Notes: a model not told the origin generated them from the sequence alone. DNA of 64,000 nucleotides from Bacteroidota bacterium (GCA_023437305.1 JAEZGN010000008.1:147220-211219); one strand, 5' to 3'. Counted from the first letter of the stretch, positions 17,612-27,219 are shown. Numbers and translations are program-made.

Positions 17612-17619
17612 TAAATTTG
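17612..17619 (+). promoter_or_regulatory. -7 element of the bamD operon
   Basis: TAAATTTG, followed by CAAACT, matches TAnnTTTG and lies 20 bases before the ATG chosen for bamD, which supports that start over the TTG at 17631. Confidence 0.6.
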
Positions 17620-17639
17620 CAAACTAATTTTTGAGTAGA

Positions 17640-18494
17640 ATGAAGATACGAATCCTGTGTGCCTTATTATTAGCAATGCTGCTTGCATCATGCGGCGAAT
17701 ATAATAAAATATTGAAAAGCCGTGATGCCGAGTTAAAGTATGAATATGCTAAGAAATACTTCGATCAAAAGAAATATGGAAGAACAATCACCTTGCTAGA
17801 TGAGATTTTATCTGCATATACAGGGTCTTCCAAAGAGCAGGAAATATTGTATCTGTTGGCTCAGTCCTATTTCTATGATAAAGATTATACAACAGCTACT
17901 CAATATTATACCCGATATTATAATAAATTTCCGAAGGGCGAATTTACCGAGTTGGCACGATTTAACTCTGCTTACGGATTGTATCTCGATTCTCCGGATG
18001 CGAGGTTAGACCAAACAAGTACCTATAAAGGAATTCAGGAATTTCAAAACTTTTTGGAATATTTTCCTCAAAGCGAAAAGGCGCCTGAAGCTCAGGATTT
18101 GATGTTTAAACTTCAAGAGAAGTTAGCATACAAAGAATTTCTTGCCGCACGCTTATATTACAACTTGGGTCTTTATAATAGAGAGAACTATTACGAATCT
18201 TGCGTAGTAACTGCACGTGAGGCTCTGAAATCTTATCCTTTCTCTGAATTTACGGAGGAATTCCAGATTTTGATTGTTAGAGCGAGATTTGAACAAGCCG
18301 TTTATAGTGTTGAAGAAAAGAAGCCTGTACGCTACAGAGATTTGATGGACGAACACTTCAATTATAAAAACATGTTCCCTAACGGCAAGTACACCAAAGA
18401 AAGTGAACGTTACTATCGTGCAGCGTTAAAAGCATTAGGTCAGGAAGTAGATGATGCGACAAACGAAGCTGTTCAACAAGAGTTGAAGAAATAA
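17640..18494 (+). CDS. bamD: Outer membrane assembly lipoprotein BamD
   Basis: About 284 residues from the ATG at 17640. A signal peptide with lipobox LLASC precedes tetratricopeptide-like repeats: YFDQKKYGRTITLLDEI, AQSYFYDKDYTTATQYY and LYYNLGLYNRENYYESC. This matches BamD (YfiO), the essential lipoprotein of the BAM complex inserting beta-barrels into the outer membrane. It heads an operon with the omega subunit and a DUF4293 gene, a gene order known from Bacteroidales. Confidence 0.92.
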   Translation: MKIRILCALLLAMLLASCGEYNKILKSRDAELKYEYAKKYFDQKKYGRTITLLDEILSAYTGSSKEQEILYLLAQSYFYDKDYTTATQYYTRYYNKFPKGEFTELARFNSAYGLYLDSPDARLDQTSTYKGIQEFQNFLEYFPQSEKAPEAQDLMFKLQEKLAYKEFLAARLYYNLGLYNRENYYESCVVTAREALKSYPFSEFTEEFQILIVRARFEQAVYSVEEKKPVRYRDLMDEHFNYKNMFPNGKYTKESERYYRAALKALGQEVDDATNEAVQQELKK

Positions 18495-18534
18495 ATAACT
18501 GAAAAAAACAATATAATTATATTTTAAAATCATT

Positions 18535-18867
18535 ATGGATTATAGAAAAACAAATGCAGCAAGCAATACCATTACCAGAGATATGATGTCTTTGTCTGAA
18601 GACACCGGTAATGTATACGAAACTGTTAGAATTATCGCTAAGCGTTCTAACCAGATTTCTGTTGAGATGAAACAGGATTTGGATAAGAAACTACAGGAAT
18701 TTGCTTCATATAACGATAATCTGGAAGAAGTTTTCGAAAACAGAGAACAAATAGAAATCTCTCGTTACTACGAAAAACTACCAAAACCAACGCTTATCGC
18801 TGCACAGGAATATACAGAAGGTAAACTTTATTACAGAAACCCTAGTAAGGATAAAGATAATTTCTAA
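18535..18867 (+). CDS. rpoZ: RNA polymerase omega subunit, Bacteroidota type
   Basis: A 110-residue protein with the core GNVYETVRIIAKRSNQIS, the conserved segment of the RpoZ/Rpb6 family in Bacteroidota, then a charged helix and a KPTLIAAQEYTEGKLYYR tail typical of this phylum. Helps assembly and stability of RNA polymerase. It lies 40 bases after bamD and 6 bases before the next gene. Confidence 0.85.
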   Translation: MDYRKTNAASNTITRDMMSLSEDTGNVYETVRIIAKRSNQISVEMKQDLDKKLQEFASYNDNLEEVFENREQIEISRYYEKLPKPTLIAAQEYTEGKLYYRNPSKDKDNF

Positions 18868-18873
18868 TATAGA

Positions 18874-19335
18874 ATGATACAGCGTATACAGTCGATATTT
18901 CTCCTTCTTACAACGATATTGATGGGGGCTACTTTTGTGGTTCCATCGCTTGAAATAACGAGTGAAGGTCTTAAATTTTCAAGTATATTGTTTAATTCTT
19001 TGGGAATATTTGACAACTCAATATCTTATCATGCATGGGGAGCGGCTATCTTTTGTGCTCTCTCTGCTATCGTAGCTTTTCTAAATATATTTCTGTATAA
19101 GAAAAGAAAGTTACAAATAAAACTGGGATTATTTACAGCTTTGTTGATAGCTATATATTATGTGACTGCCGCATTTTATGTAAATGCATTCTTAGATAAG
19201 ATTACCCCAGAATATTCCTTAAATATTCAACTTGGAATTATTTTCCCTGTATTAGCTCTGATCTTTGATTTACTTGCTGTTTCACGTATAAAGAAAGACG
19301 AAAAGCTTGTAAAATCTTTAGACCGCATACGATAA
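18874..19335 (+). CDS. DUF4293 integral membrane protein
   Basis: A 153-residue protein with four hydrophobic segments (about residues 5-25, 45-70, 82-103 and 117-136), starting MIQRIQSIFLLLTTIL, the conserved opening of DUF4293. Function is unknown; in Bacteroidota it commonly follows the omega-subunit gene. Six bases separate it from rpoZ. Confidence 0.85.
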   Translation: MIQRIQSIFLLLTTILMGATFVVPSLEITSEGLKFSSILFNSLGIFDNSISYHAWGAAIFCALSAIVAFLNIFLYKKRKLQIKLGLFTALLIAIYYVTAAFYVNAFLDKITPEYSLNIQLGIIFPVLALIFDLLAVSRIKKDEKLVKSLDRIR

Positions 19336-19413
19336 GCTGTCATATTAGTTGATACAAATAATAGATGTTCGTTTCTTGGTATCAGTAAGCGAATATAAGT
19401 AATATAAGAATTT

Positions 19414-19475
19414 TACATTTGCACCCTTTTTCCTAAAGCCTCTAAAGCGTGGTATTTAAATAGGAAAAAGGGTGC
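19414..19475 (+). other. Promoter-like box followed by a perfect 15-bp inverted repeat
   Basis: TACATTTG at 19414-19421 runs into the arm GCACCCTTTTTCCTA (19421-19435), matched perfectly by TAGGAAAAAGGGTGC (19461-19475) over a 25-base loop. It lies between convergent genes (DUF4293 and carbonic anhydrase). It may be a two-way terminator or a small structured RNA; there is no long T-tract on either side. Confidence 0.4.
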
Positions 19476-19504
19476 AATGATATTATATTGTGCAGTCAAA
19501 TTCC

Positions 19505-20161
19505 TCAATCTTCAGTATTACCTGTAATATCATAAATCTCTTTAATCTTATCAAGCTCGCCGTCCATATCAAAGAAAAGATCATGAAGTTGAGCATCTTT
19601 GATATCAAATACCCATCCGGCAACTTTAGGATACCCTTTTTCGTTATAAGATTTTTGCACTTCTCCCATTTTTATTATGTTACGGCATTGTTCATATGTG
19701 TTAAGTTCCACAAGACGTCGATGTCTCGCTTCGATATCATCAATAGCTACTAGTTCTTCTTTATGTAGCTGATATACGTCTCGTATACTTCGTAGCCATG
19801 GATTAAGTATACCATAGTCCGACTTTCTCATAGCAGCCTCTATACCACCACAGCCATAGTGACCACAAACGATGATAAATTTAACTTTCAGATATTCGAC
19901 TCCGTAGTTGATAACTGAAAGAGCACTTAAATCAGTAGCTATAACCATGTTTGCAATATTACGATGAATAAAGACTTCTCCGGGCTTTAAACCCATAACC
20001 TGATTGGGGTGTACCCTGCTGTCCGAACACCCGATATATAGAAAATCTGGATGCTGATCTGCCGCTAATAATTTGAATAATCCGGGATTATCTACTTTGT
20101 TTTTTTCTATCCATTTATTATTGGCCTCAAATATTCGATTATATTTATCTTGATCAAACAT
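19505..20161 (-). CDS. can: Beta-class carbonic anhydrase
   Basis: A 218-residue zinc enzyme interconverting carbon dioxide and bicarbonate. The zinc ligands C45, D47 (CSDSR), H101 and C104 (HYGCGG) are all present, as are the R49 partner and the HRNIAN segment. Length is normal for the E. coli Can type. Monocistronic with its own promoter; bicarbonate supply also serves the carbamoyl-phosphate synthase encoded elsewhere in the window. Confidence 0.95.
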   Translation of the reverse strand: MFDQDKYNRIFEANNKWIEKNKVDNPGLFKLLAADQHPDFLYIGCSDSRVHPNQVMGLKPGEVFIHRNIANMVIATDLSALSVINYGVEYLKVKFIIVCGHYGCGGIEAAMRKSDYGILNPWLRSIRDVYQLHKEELVAIDDIEARHRRLVELNTYEQCRNIIKMGEVQKSYNEKGYPKVAGWVFDIKDAQLHDLFFDMDGELDKIKEIYDITGNTED

Positions 20162-20183
20162 ATTCTCTTTTTTAGTTAGTTGC

Positions 20184-20191
20184 CAAAGATA
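20184..20191 (-). promoter_or_regulatory. -7 element of the carbonic anhydrase gene
   Basis: TATCTTTG on the minus strand, about 22 bases before the ATG. Confidence 0.55.
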
Positions 20192-20843
20192 GTATTATTT
20201 GTTTTTTTGATAATTCTTTTTTCTGATAATTGCTAGAAAAGTATATCGAGAGATGATAATTTCAGCCCTTTAGAAGGTGTTCTGTAGCTTTGCTTCATCT
20301 ATCTAATGGTGTCTTATAAATATTCCTTTTTCAGATCATGCCTTATTAAAGCATAATTGTTTTTTTGATTAAGAAGTTCTGTTTTGGAAATATTAAGAGG
20401 TGGAACTTATTTGATTTAAATTATTATAAAATTATAAATGTTTTTGTTTTCAAGAGAACAAAACAGGATCTGCTGAATGCCATAAAGAATAATCAGTTCA
20501 CTTATTTCATAAAGCCTTTGCGATATACAGATCCCGAATTTCTAAAAATGAAAACAGATAAACTGTCTAAGTAAGGATACGCCTTAGTATTTTAAGAAAA
20601 AGATAGCTTTTACATACTTTCTTGTTATATAACCCAATCTGCATGAAGACAGTGTTTTATATATAATTTTACAGGAAAAGAATTGTATAATTTTTATTTT
20701 CAGCCTTAATTGTTAGATATACAATTTTAATTTTTTACTCAAATAATTAAAGACACACTAACAAATATCAAAACTTTGTAGTAACAAAATTCGTTATTAC
20801 TTTTATCACCGAATAATAAAATTGGTAGGTAAATAAATATACA
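20192..20843 (+). other. AT-rich intergenic region, no supported gene
   Basis: A 650-base divergent spacer. It contains one 69-codon open stretch (20365-20574) without a ribosome binding site or recognisable product. Just before the ABC genes there is an imperfect dyad AGTAACAAAATTCGTTATTACT, here given as AGTAACAAAATTCG then TTATTACT (about 20779-20801), that could be a regulator site. Confidence 0.4.
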
Positions 20844-21584
20844 ATGTATCAGATAGAAATAAAAGACGTATATAAGTCATTTAAGGATGTACATGCTGTA
20901 AGGGGTATTTCTTTTGCAATACCTCCCGGAAAATTTGTGGCTTTACTGGGCCCTAACGGAGCAGGAAAGACAACAATGGTTGAAATGATGGAAGGGCTAA
21001 AGAAGCCGGATTCGGGAGAGATTTTGTTGCAGGGTAAAAATTGGCAAAAGAATGAAAAAGAACTTAGGTCAATTATTGGACTATCATTACAAGAAACACG
21101 TTTTTCGGACAAACTGACTGTCTTTGAGACCTTGTGCTTGTTTGCAAGTTTTTTCCGGCTCGGCGAAAAGCGAGCGAATGAAATTATTGAATTAACCGGA
21201 CTCGAAAGTAAACGAAAGTCAATGGTGGGGACGCTTTCGGGTGGACAACGGCAACGGCTTGCTTTGGGGGTAGCATTACTAAATACTCCACAAATTCTTT
21301 TTCTGGACGAACCCACTACCGGACTCGATCCGCATTCACGACTCGACCTTTGGAATATTCTGAAAGAATTAAAAGACAAAGGAGAAACCACTCTCATTCT
21401 TACAACTCATTATATGGAAGAAGCGGAATCACTTTGTGACCACATCATTATTATCGACGAAGGAAAAATATTAAGAGAAGGGAAACTGGAAGAATTGTTG
21501 GATGAAAACTCCCACAACCTTGATGAATTGTTTATCAATCTCACAGGAAAAGCTCTTCGCGAGAATGGGAATCTTATACTGTAA
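20844..21584 (+). CDS. ABC-2-type exporter, ATP-binding protein
   Basis: A 246-residue ATPase with Walker A GPNGAGKTT (about residues 36-44), signature LSGGQRQRLALG and Walker B ILFLDEPTTGLDP, then TTHYMEEAE. The form is that of drug or lantibiotic-type exporters (DrrA/CcmA-like). The permease follows 22 bases downstream. Substrate unknown. Confidence 0.9.
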   Translation: MYQIEIKDVYKSFKDVHAVRGISFAIPPGKFVALLGPNGAGKTTMVEMMEGLKKPDSGEILLQGKNWQKNEKELRSIIGLSLQETRFSDKLTVFETLCLFASFFRLGEKRANEIIELTGLESKRKSMVGTLSGGQRQRLALGVALLNTPQILFLDEPTTGLDPHSRLDLWNILKELKDKGETTLILTTHYMEEAESLCDHIIIIDEGKILREGKLEELLDENSHNLDELFINLTGKALRENGNLIL

Positions 21585-21606
21585 TAAAACTTATATACAT
21601 TCAATT

Positions 21607-22725
21607 ATGTCAATAATGAAATCAATCAACAACAACCAATTATATCAACTTTTCAAAACCCAATTCTTGTTGACAATCCGTGAACCGGAAGTCCTTTTTT
21701 GGGGTATGATTTTTCCCGTACTTATCTCTATTGGATTAGGCTTGGCTTTTACACAGCAAAAAGAATCAAAATTTAATGTTGTTCTTGTTGAAAAAAATCG
21801 GACAGAATTAGATTCGCTTCTCAATATTTATAGTACAAATGCACAAAGCAAAGAAGGAAACATTCAGCATTGGAAAATAAGCAATACAACGCTTGGTAAT
21901 ACCGTATTTAAGTTTTCACAAAGCGATTGGAACTCAGCTATTATCTCATTAAAGAGAGGTGAAGCAGATGTGATTGTTACAGATTCGTTAGGAAAAGCTG
22001 TTTATCATTTTGATCCACTCAACTCTCAGTCGCAATTAGCATATATGAAGCTTACAGCGTTAGTAAAAACACCTGACTCAAGTATGAATACTGAAAACTC
22101 AGATATAGAGCCATTGACATTAATGGGTGTTCGTTATATTGACTTCCTTATTCCGGGGCTGATTGCTTTCGGATTGATGAGTTCTATCATGTGGGGGATT
22201 AGTTATACAATTATTGAACGAAGATCTCAGAAGCTATTAAGACGGATGGTTGCGACTCCAATGAAGAAATCGAACTTTTTGTTTGCTTTGATGTTTGTTC
22301 GTATTCTTATGAATGTCGTTGAGTCTCTAATTCTACTGTTTTTTGCTTGGTTAATATTCGATATCCATATTCAAGGAAATATTGGAGCATTGATTGTTTT
22401 ATTTTTGGCTGGTAATCTTGCCTTTACAGGAATTGCTATTTTGGTTGCATCCCGTACAACTAAAACAGAAGTGGGTACAGGATGGATTAATGCTGTGCAA
22501 ATGCCTATGATGTTGTTATCGGGTATCTTCTTTAGTTATCATAATTTTCCTGAATGGAGTATCGGAGCCATTAAACTACTTCCTTTGACTGCGCTGACCG
22601 ACGGAATCCGGAGTATTTTTAATGAAGGTGCCGGATGGATGGAAGTGATTTATCCGACTTGTATGTTATCTGCTCTCGGGCTTATCTGTTTCATTATAGG
22701 AATGAAACTATTTAAATGGAATTAA
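21607..22725 (+). CDS. ABC-2-type exporter, permease
   Basis: About 372 residues from MSIMKSINNNQ. A longer in-frame start at 21502 would overlap the ATPase gene by 80 bases and add an unlikely leader, so it is rejected. One N-terminal membrane helix, a large extracytoplasmic domain (about residues 45-170), then five helices with the ABC2 membrane pattern. Partner of the upstream ATPase; exported substrate unknown. Confidence 0.88.
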   Translation: MSIMKSINNNQLYQLFKTQFLLTIREPEVLFWGMIFPVLISIGLGLAFTQQKESKFNVVLVEKNRTELDSLLNIYSTNAQSKEGNIQHWKISNTTLGNTVFKFSQSDWNSAIISLKRGEADVIVTDSLGKAVYHFDPLNSQSQLAYMKLTALVKTPDSSMNTENSDIEPLTLMGVRYIDFLIPGLIAFGLMSSIMWGISYTIIERRSQKLLRRMVATPMKKSNFLFALMFVRILMNVVESLILLFFAWLIFDIHIQGNIGALIVLFLAGNLAFTGIAILVASRTTKTEVGTGWINAVQMPMMLLSGIFFSYHNFPEWSIGAIKLLPLTALTDGIRSIFNEGAGWMEVIYPTCMLSALGLICFIIGMKLFKWN

Positions 22726-22868
22726 ATTTGTAATTCTTTAAAAGATATAAATAAGCACAATAATTTAAGAGCCCTTGAATATAGAAAAGCCTAAAAATTA
22801 TTCAACAACTATATTTATAGATTGACCGAGAAGGTATAATCTTAGCTTGCTATTGAGTTTTATAATGG

Positions 22869-23492
22869 GTGAGGAATAGAAGAAAACTAAAAATATGTTT
22901 AGAGGAATATGCAATATCTGGATTTGTCGCCCATGAAGATATAGAACCTTCAAAAGAATGGATGACTGAAATAGAGAAAGCTTTATTTACCATGAACGGA
23001 TTATGTGCGATTGTTACTCCAGACTTCATAAAAAGTGCTTGGTGCGACCAAGAAGTAGGAGTTGCTATTGGACGTAGAGTTCTTGTTGCTCCAATAAGAA
23101 AAGATACCGACCCGTATGGATTATTTGGAAAATATCGGGGTATACAATCTAAGAATAAGGATTCTCATAAAATAGCCGAAGAAATATTTAAGATTGTAAC
23201 TATAAACGAAAAGTCAAAATCTATATATGCCGAGATGATTCGTAATTTAGTATTAAATTCAAAAAACACGGAAGAAGGTTTAAAATGGATAACTCTTTTA
23301 GAAAGAATGCCTAATATTGGAGTTGCATATATCTCCGAATTACAATCAAAATTTTATTCTAATCATAATTTGGATGATGAGTCTGTCATTGAGATAGCTA
23401 ATCGAATATTTAAAAAATACAATTTAGCATTAGTTGATCATAAAACTTTTATAGTAAATGATTTTAATCTCGTAGATGATTTACCATTTTAG
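22869..23492 (+). pseudogene. TIR-domain protein lacking its N-terminal strand
   Basis: 207 residues from a GTG. The sequence LEEYAISGFVAHEDIEPSKEW and the following WCDQEVGVAIGRR are hallmarks of a TIR domain; E62 in CDQE aligns with the catalytic glutamate of NAD-cleaving TIRs. The first beta-strand (usually an FISH-type motif, about 15-20 residues) is absent, with an in-frame TAA immediately upstream of the GTG. A roughly 110-residue helical C-terminal part of unknown type follows. TIR proteins often act in antiviral or stress NAD depletion; here the truncated fold suggests a remnant, although a short functional form cannot be excluded. Confidence 0.65.
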
Positions 23493-23574
23493 AAATATTA
23501 GTCTATCAGACTAAGGAAACGCCTTAAATCACTGGAGAATCATTGGTTTTAATCCTCTTTTTAATTCTAAAGGC

Positions 23575-23620
23575 AAAAATCCTTGCAACCGTATACTGAA
23601 ATTCAGTTAGTTACAAGGAT
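23575..23620 (-). terminator. Terminator after tRNA-Cys
   Basis: On the minus strand ATCCTTG pairs with CAAGGAT (23614-23620 with 23578-23584), followed by TTTTTG. Confidence 0.55.
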
Positions 23621-23626
23621 ATAATG

Positions 23627-23697
23627 AGGTTCCTGGCGGATTCGAACCGCCGTAGACGGTTTTGCAGACCGGTGCCTAACCACTCGGCCAAGGAACC
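23627..23697 (-). tRNA. tRNA-Cys (GCA)
   Basis: Read on the minus strand, the acceptor GGTTCCT pairs with AGGAACC; there is a D-arm GGCCGAGTGGTTAGGC, an anticodon loop CTGCAAA giving GCA, and a T-arm GGCGGTTCGAATCCGCC. 71 bases with no encoded CCA. Confidence 0.95.
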
Positions 23698-23808
23698 ATT
23701 TTGGGTTAGCGACTGCAAAGATATAATATTTTATTCAAGATGCAAGATTTTTTGTGCGATTTATAGCAAATTCTATCTTCAGATATACTAAATATCTAAC
23801 TCTCAGTA

Positions 23809-24225
23809 TCACTGTACAAGCGGATTTTTTATCATGGTAATACTGTCCGGTTTAATCGTATCTTGATTCGGTTTTATATATTCCGACACCTCTACTTTCA
23901 TCAAGCCATGATGTACCATATCGAGCTCTTTAGCTGCAGCATATGATAAATCTATTATACATTTCTTCCTAAAAGGGCCTCGATCGATAACCTTTACTAC
24001 TATTTCTTTATTATTCTTTAAACTCTTTACTTTCAATAGAGAACCAAAAGGATAAGTTCGATGGGCACAAACCATACTGTCTTTTTTGTATATTTCGCCA
24101 CTAGCAGTCTTTCTGTTATTAAACTTCTTGCCATAATAAGTTGCAAGTCCTACACTTTGGGCTTTAAGCCCTACAGTAACAAAAGATAGAAGCAAGATTA
24201 TCCCAATTATTATTCTCATAAACAA
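23809..24225 (-). CDS. rlpA: RlpA-family septal ring lytic transglycosylase-like protein
   Basis: A 138-residue protein with a Sec signal peptide (about residues 1-22) and a double-psi beta-barrel: GLATYYGKKFNNRKTASGE, then YPFGSLLKVKSLKN, VIDRGPF and IDLSYAAAKEL. This is the RlpA core without the SPOR domain found in E. coli. RlpA cleaves denuded peptidoglycan at the septum in some species. It starts 5 bases after the stop of the large PPDK-N gene, so the two share a transcript. Confidence 0.88.
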   Translation of the reverse strand: MFMRIIIGIILLLSFVTVGLKAQSVGLATYYGKKFNNRKTASGEIYKKDSMVCAHRTYPFGSLLKVKSLKNNKEIVVKVIDRGPFRKKCIIDLSYAAAKELDMVHHGLMKVEVSEYIKPNQDTIKPDSITMIKNPLVQ

Positions 24226-24230
24226 TCAAT

Positions 24231-27194
24231 TTATATTTGTTCAGGTTTCAGGACTGTTCCAATATTTTTTTTCCCATTTATTTTTATAACCATCGGATTT
24301 GAAAACTGAACATGTCGTATATAGTCAGTTTCAAATACTGCAGGCTGTTTATTCAGATAATCTTCATCAAACAATCCATCTTTAGATGTGAACGGATTGA
24401 TAGAAAAATACCCGACCCCAAAAGAAGTTAAGTTCTGAAAGAAATGAGTACCCTGACTTGGCTCAATTTTATAGTTATCTAAGGTAAGCTCAACCAAAAC
24501 CTGAGCATTGGATATTTGAGACCACTTAACCGGAATACCAAGCCAAGAATCACTGCTTCCCCATCTTCCGGGACCTACCAATATGTAGTTTTTTTCTTTC
24601 TCCAAAAATTCTGCATTCAGTTTATCAATTTCTGCGGCAATTTTATTATTATTAGCTGCATTAAAATTCTTCGTTTTCACGTAGATAATATCATAAACAT
24701 CACTTATAACCCCATGCCCTAACGCATTATTAGAGTGCAATATCTCATCTTCAGGTTTTATCCGAGACAAGTCTTCAATCTGCAATTCTTTATTTTGTAC
24801 TATGGGTCTTATTTGCAACAGATAAAATATACCTTCTCCTTTGTCTTTCAGATCTACTGCAAATTCTATTTCTACAGCGCGTCCCATTTCCGATTGTCCT
24901 ATTTTCAAAACTTGCTGTAAGATTTCAGCCAGAGGAAAAACATTATGTTGCAAAACGTTTGCAAACGATATAATCTTTCGCCCACTATCGTAATATCCAT
25001 CATATATAACCTGATCAACAGGATCGTAAGTAGAGGATATATATTTTATAGAGCCATCTTTTTCTGCATCTTTTATATTTAGTTTCAGAAGGTTAAAACC
25101 ATCATTCGTTGTAAATTCCTTTTGAATATTCTTTGTGTCCAAAGCGTAAAAAAAGCGTTGAGTATCTCTTAATGCCAAATCTACGGAACTTAGCTGTACA
25201 ATATTGTGTGGATGTGCCGGTGAGAAACGCAGATTCGAACCTCCTTCTACAATGTATTTACCCAAACCTAATACAATGTTGGCTATACCTTCTTCGGGTC
25301 GTTCGTTCCCTATCGGATAAAAATTCAAAGATCGTGCTACACCCGATATAGTAGGATAGAAATGATTTTCGTAATTAGTCCCTACAGCCTCTTGTATAAC
25401 TATTGCCATTTTCTCCTGATCTATCAGGTTCTGTGTTGCAGTCATATAAGTTTTACTGTCTTTATAAAATACAGAAGCATATACCGCTTTAATAGCTTTA
25501 CTAAGCAGCCCCAGCGTATCATACTTGTCTTTCATCAAAGGAATCATATACGTAGCATATACTCCTGCAAAAGGTTGATAATGTGAGTCTTCAAGCAAGC
25601 TGGATGAGCGTACTGCAATCGGAGCATCTATAGCATCCAGAAAGACCATGAAATCCTCGATAAGGCGATCCGGTAATCCAGCCCGAAAGAAGCATCTTAA
25701 TATTTCATCATCCGACTTGTCCGATAGAGCTATTGGATACAGGTCGTTGGTCTCCATAAACTCATCAAAGATGTCGGTACATAACACTACCGTACGAGGA
25801 ATCTTGACCGATATCTTGCTATCTTCATTTAACTCTAAGTGCTCCTTTATTATATTATCAATAAAAGCAATACTGCGTCCTTTGCCACCTATAGAACCAT
25901 CACCCATTCGGGCAAAGTTAGAAAACTCATCGAAGCGATCTTTGTCGAATGTGGCAACTATACCTGTATTTTTCACCTTACGATATTTTATTATCATATC
26001 GTATATAATCTGACGAGCTTCTTCCATACTGCTAAAGTCTGTAACAGCAATCCGCTTTAGCCATTCTGCCAAAGGAAACATGGCTCTGGAATAGAAGAAA
26101 CGAGAAAAGTGATCGTGTGAAAGATGGTACTCTATCGAAGCATCCGGGATATTAAATATATTCTTCTGCATATCTTTCAGATTGCGTATACGCATAATCT
26201 CATTTCCGGTCTTTGGATCTATTATGATAAAGTCTCCAAATCCAAAATTGTTAACCACCTGCTTTTTCAGATCGCGAGGAAAACTCTTTGAGTTCTTATC
26301 AATAAAACTACATCCTAATTCATCAGCATAAGCTTTGTTCTTGACTTCTGATGAAGTGAAGACTACCGGAGCAAATCGTCGTTGTTTCCGCATCCACTTT
26401 GCAAAATTGTATCCGGCTAATTTATCCTTCGTCCCTTCATGCGCATAGCTCATATCGGTAATAACACCTAAGATATTGTTATAGTATTTTTTATAGATAT
26501 CAACCGCTTCTTCGAAAGTACGAGCCAACATAATTTTCGGACGTCCACGCATACGCAGCATTTGCTGGTGCTCGTTCAAAGCCTCTTTCGAGAACTCCTT
26601 TGATGCCTCCATTACAATTTTGAACAGAGTCGGTAGTGCCGAAGAGTAAAACCGCACAGAGTCTTCGATGAGGAGTATAACTTGTACACCTACACTCTCT
26701 GTGTCATGTTCTACATTCATACTATCTTCTATAAGTTTGATTATAGCTAATAAAAGATCGGGGTTGCCTAGCCAGCTAAACACATAATCAACACCCGACA
26801 AGTCTTCCGACGACAGTCTTTTCGATACCTCTTTAGAAAAAGGCGTAAGTACAATGAACGGTATTTCAGGATACAACTCCTTTATATGTTTTGCTGTAGA
26901 GAATATATCCGTATCATCCATGTTTGGCATCTGAATGATCAGTTCATAATGATTTTCGCTTATTTTCCGTATGGCCTCATCTTCTGAATATACCTGAGTA
27001 AAACGAGGCGGATAGTTTAGATTAAGTGATGTATATTCATTAAATATCTGTTCATCGATACGCCCATCATCTTCCAGCATAAACGAATCGTACTTTGTCG
27101 CGATCAACAAGACATTGAAAATGCGTTTAGTCATCAGATTGGCAAAAGATGTATCCTTGAATCGGAAAGCTTTTATATCGGGTAATTTCTCCAT
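24231..27194 (-). CDS. Receiver-like/PEP-pyruvate-binding (PPDK-N) fusion protein
   Basis: 987 residues. The N-terminal 340 residues contain two receiver-like alpha/beta domains (VLLIATKYDSFML near residue 30; VILLIEDSVRFYSSALP near residue 170, with ITDMSYAHEG). The centre and C-terminus carry a PPDK N-terminal ATP-grasp domain (GGKGRSIAFIDN, then RSSSLLEDSHYQPFAGVYAT, and later VEIEFAVDLKD and LLQIRP). No phosphohistidine swivelling domain and no PEP-binding TIM barrel follow, so it is not a complete pyruvate phosphate dikinase. Similar proteins are widespread in Bacteroidales with unknown function; a regulatory or phosphotransfer role is plausible only by domain logic. Confidence 0.8.
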   Translation of the reverse strand: MEKLPDIKAFRFKDTSFANLMTKRIFNVLLIATKYDSFMLEDDGRIDEQIFNEYTSLNLNYPPRFTQVYSEDEAIRKISENHYELIIQMPNMDDTDIFSTAKHIKELYPEIPFIVLTPFSKEVSKRLSSEDLSGVDYVFSWLGNPDLLLAIIKLIEDSMNVEHDTESVGVQVILLIEDSVRFYSSALPTLFKIVMEASKEFSKEALNEHQQMLRMRGRPKIMLARTFEEAVDIYKKYYNNILGVITDMSYAHEGTKDKLAGYNFAKWMRKQRRFAPVVFTSSEVKNKAYADELGCSFIDKNSKSFPRDLKKQVVNNFGFGDFIIIDPKTGNEIMRIRNLKDMQKNIFNIPDASIEYHLSHDHFSRFFYSRAMFPLAEWLKRIAVTDFSSMEEARQIIYDMIIKYRKVKNTGIVATFDKDRFDEFSNFARMGDGSIGGKGRSIAFIDNIIKEHLELNEDSKISVKIPRTVVLCTDIFDEFMETNDLYPIALSDKSDDEILRCFFRAGLPDRLIEDFMVFLDAIDAPIAVRSSSLLEDSHYQPFAGVYATYMIPLMKDKYDTLGLLSKAIKAVYASVFYKDSKTYMTATQNLIDQEKMAIVIQEAVGTNYENHFYPTISGVARSLNFYPIGNERPEEGIANIVLGLGKYIVEGGSNLRFSPAHPHNIVQLSSVDLALRDTQRFFYALDTKNIQKEFTTNDGFNLLKLNIKDAEKDGSIKYISSTYDPVDQVIYDGYYDSGRKIISFANVLQHNVFPLAEILQQVLKIGQSEMGRAVEIEFAVDLKDKGEGIFYLLQIRPIVQNKELQIEDLSRIKPEDEILHSNNALGHGVISDVYDIIYVKTKNFNAANNNKIAAEIDKLNAEFLEKEKNYILVGPGRWGSSDSWLGIPVKWSQISNAQVLVELTLDNYKIEPSQGTHFFQNLTSFGVGYFSINPFTSKDGLFDEDYLNKQPAVFETDYIRHVQFSNPMVIKINGKKNIGTVLKPEQI

Positions 27195-27219
27195 GTCATG
27201 GTTTTATCAATTGAGAGAA

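Noticed and set aside
20365..20574. Possible 69-residue gene after carbonic anhydrase
   Set aside because: No ribosome binding site, no recognisable domain, composition of random AT-rich DNA.
21502..21606. Longer N-terminus for the ABC-2 permease
   Set aside because: It would overlap the ATPase gene by about 80 bases and add a non-conserved leader.
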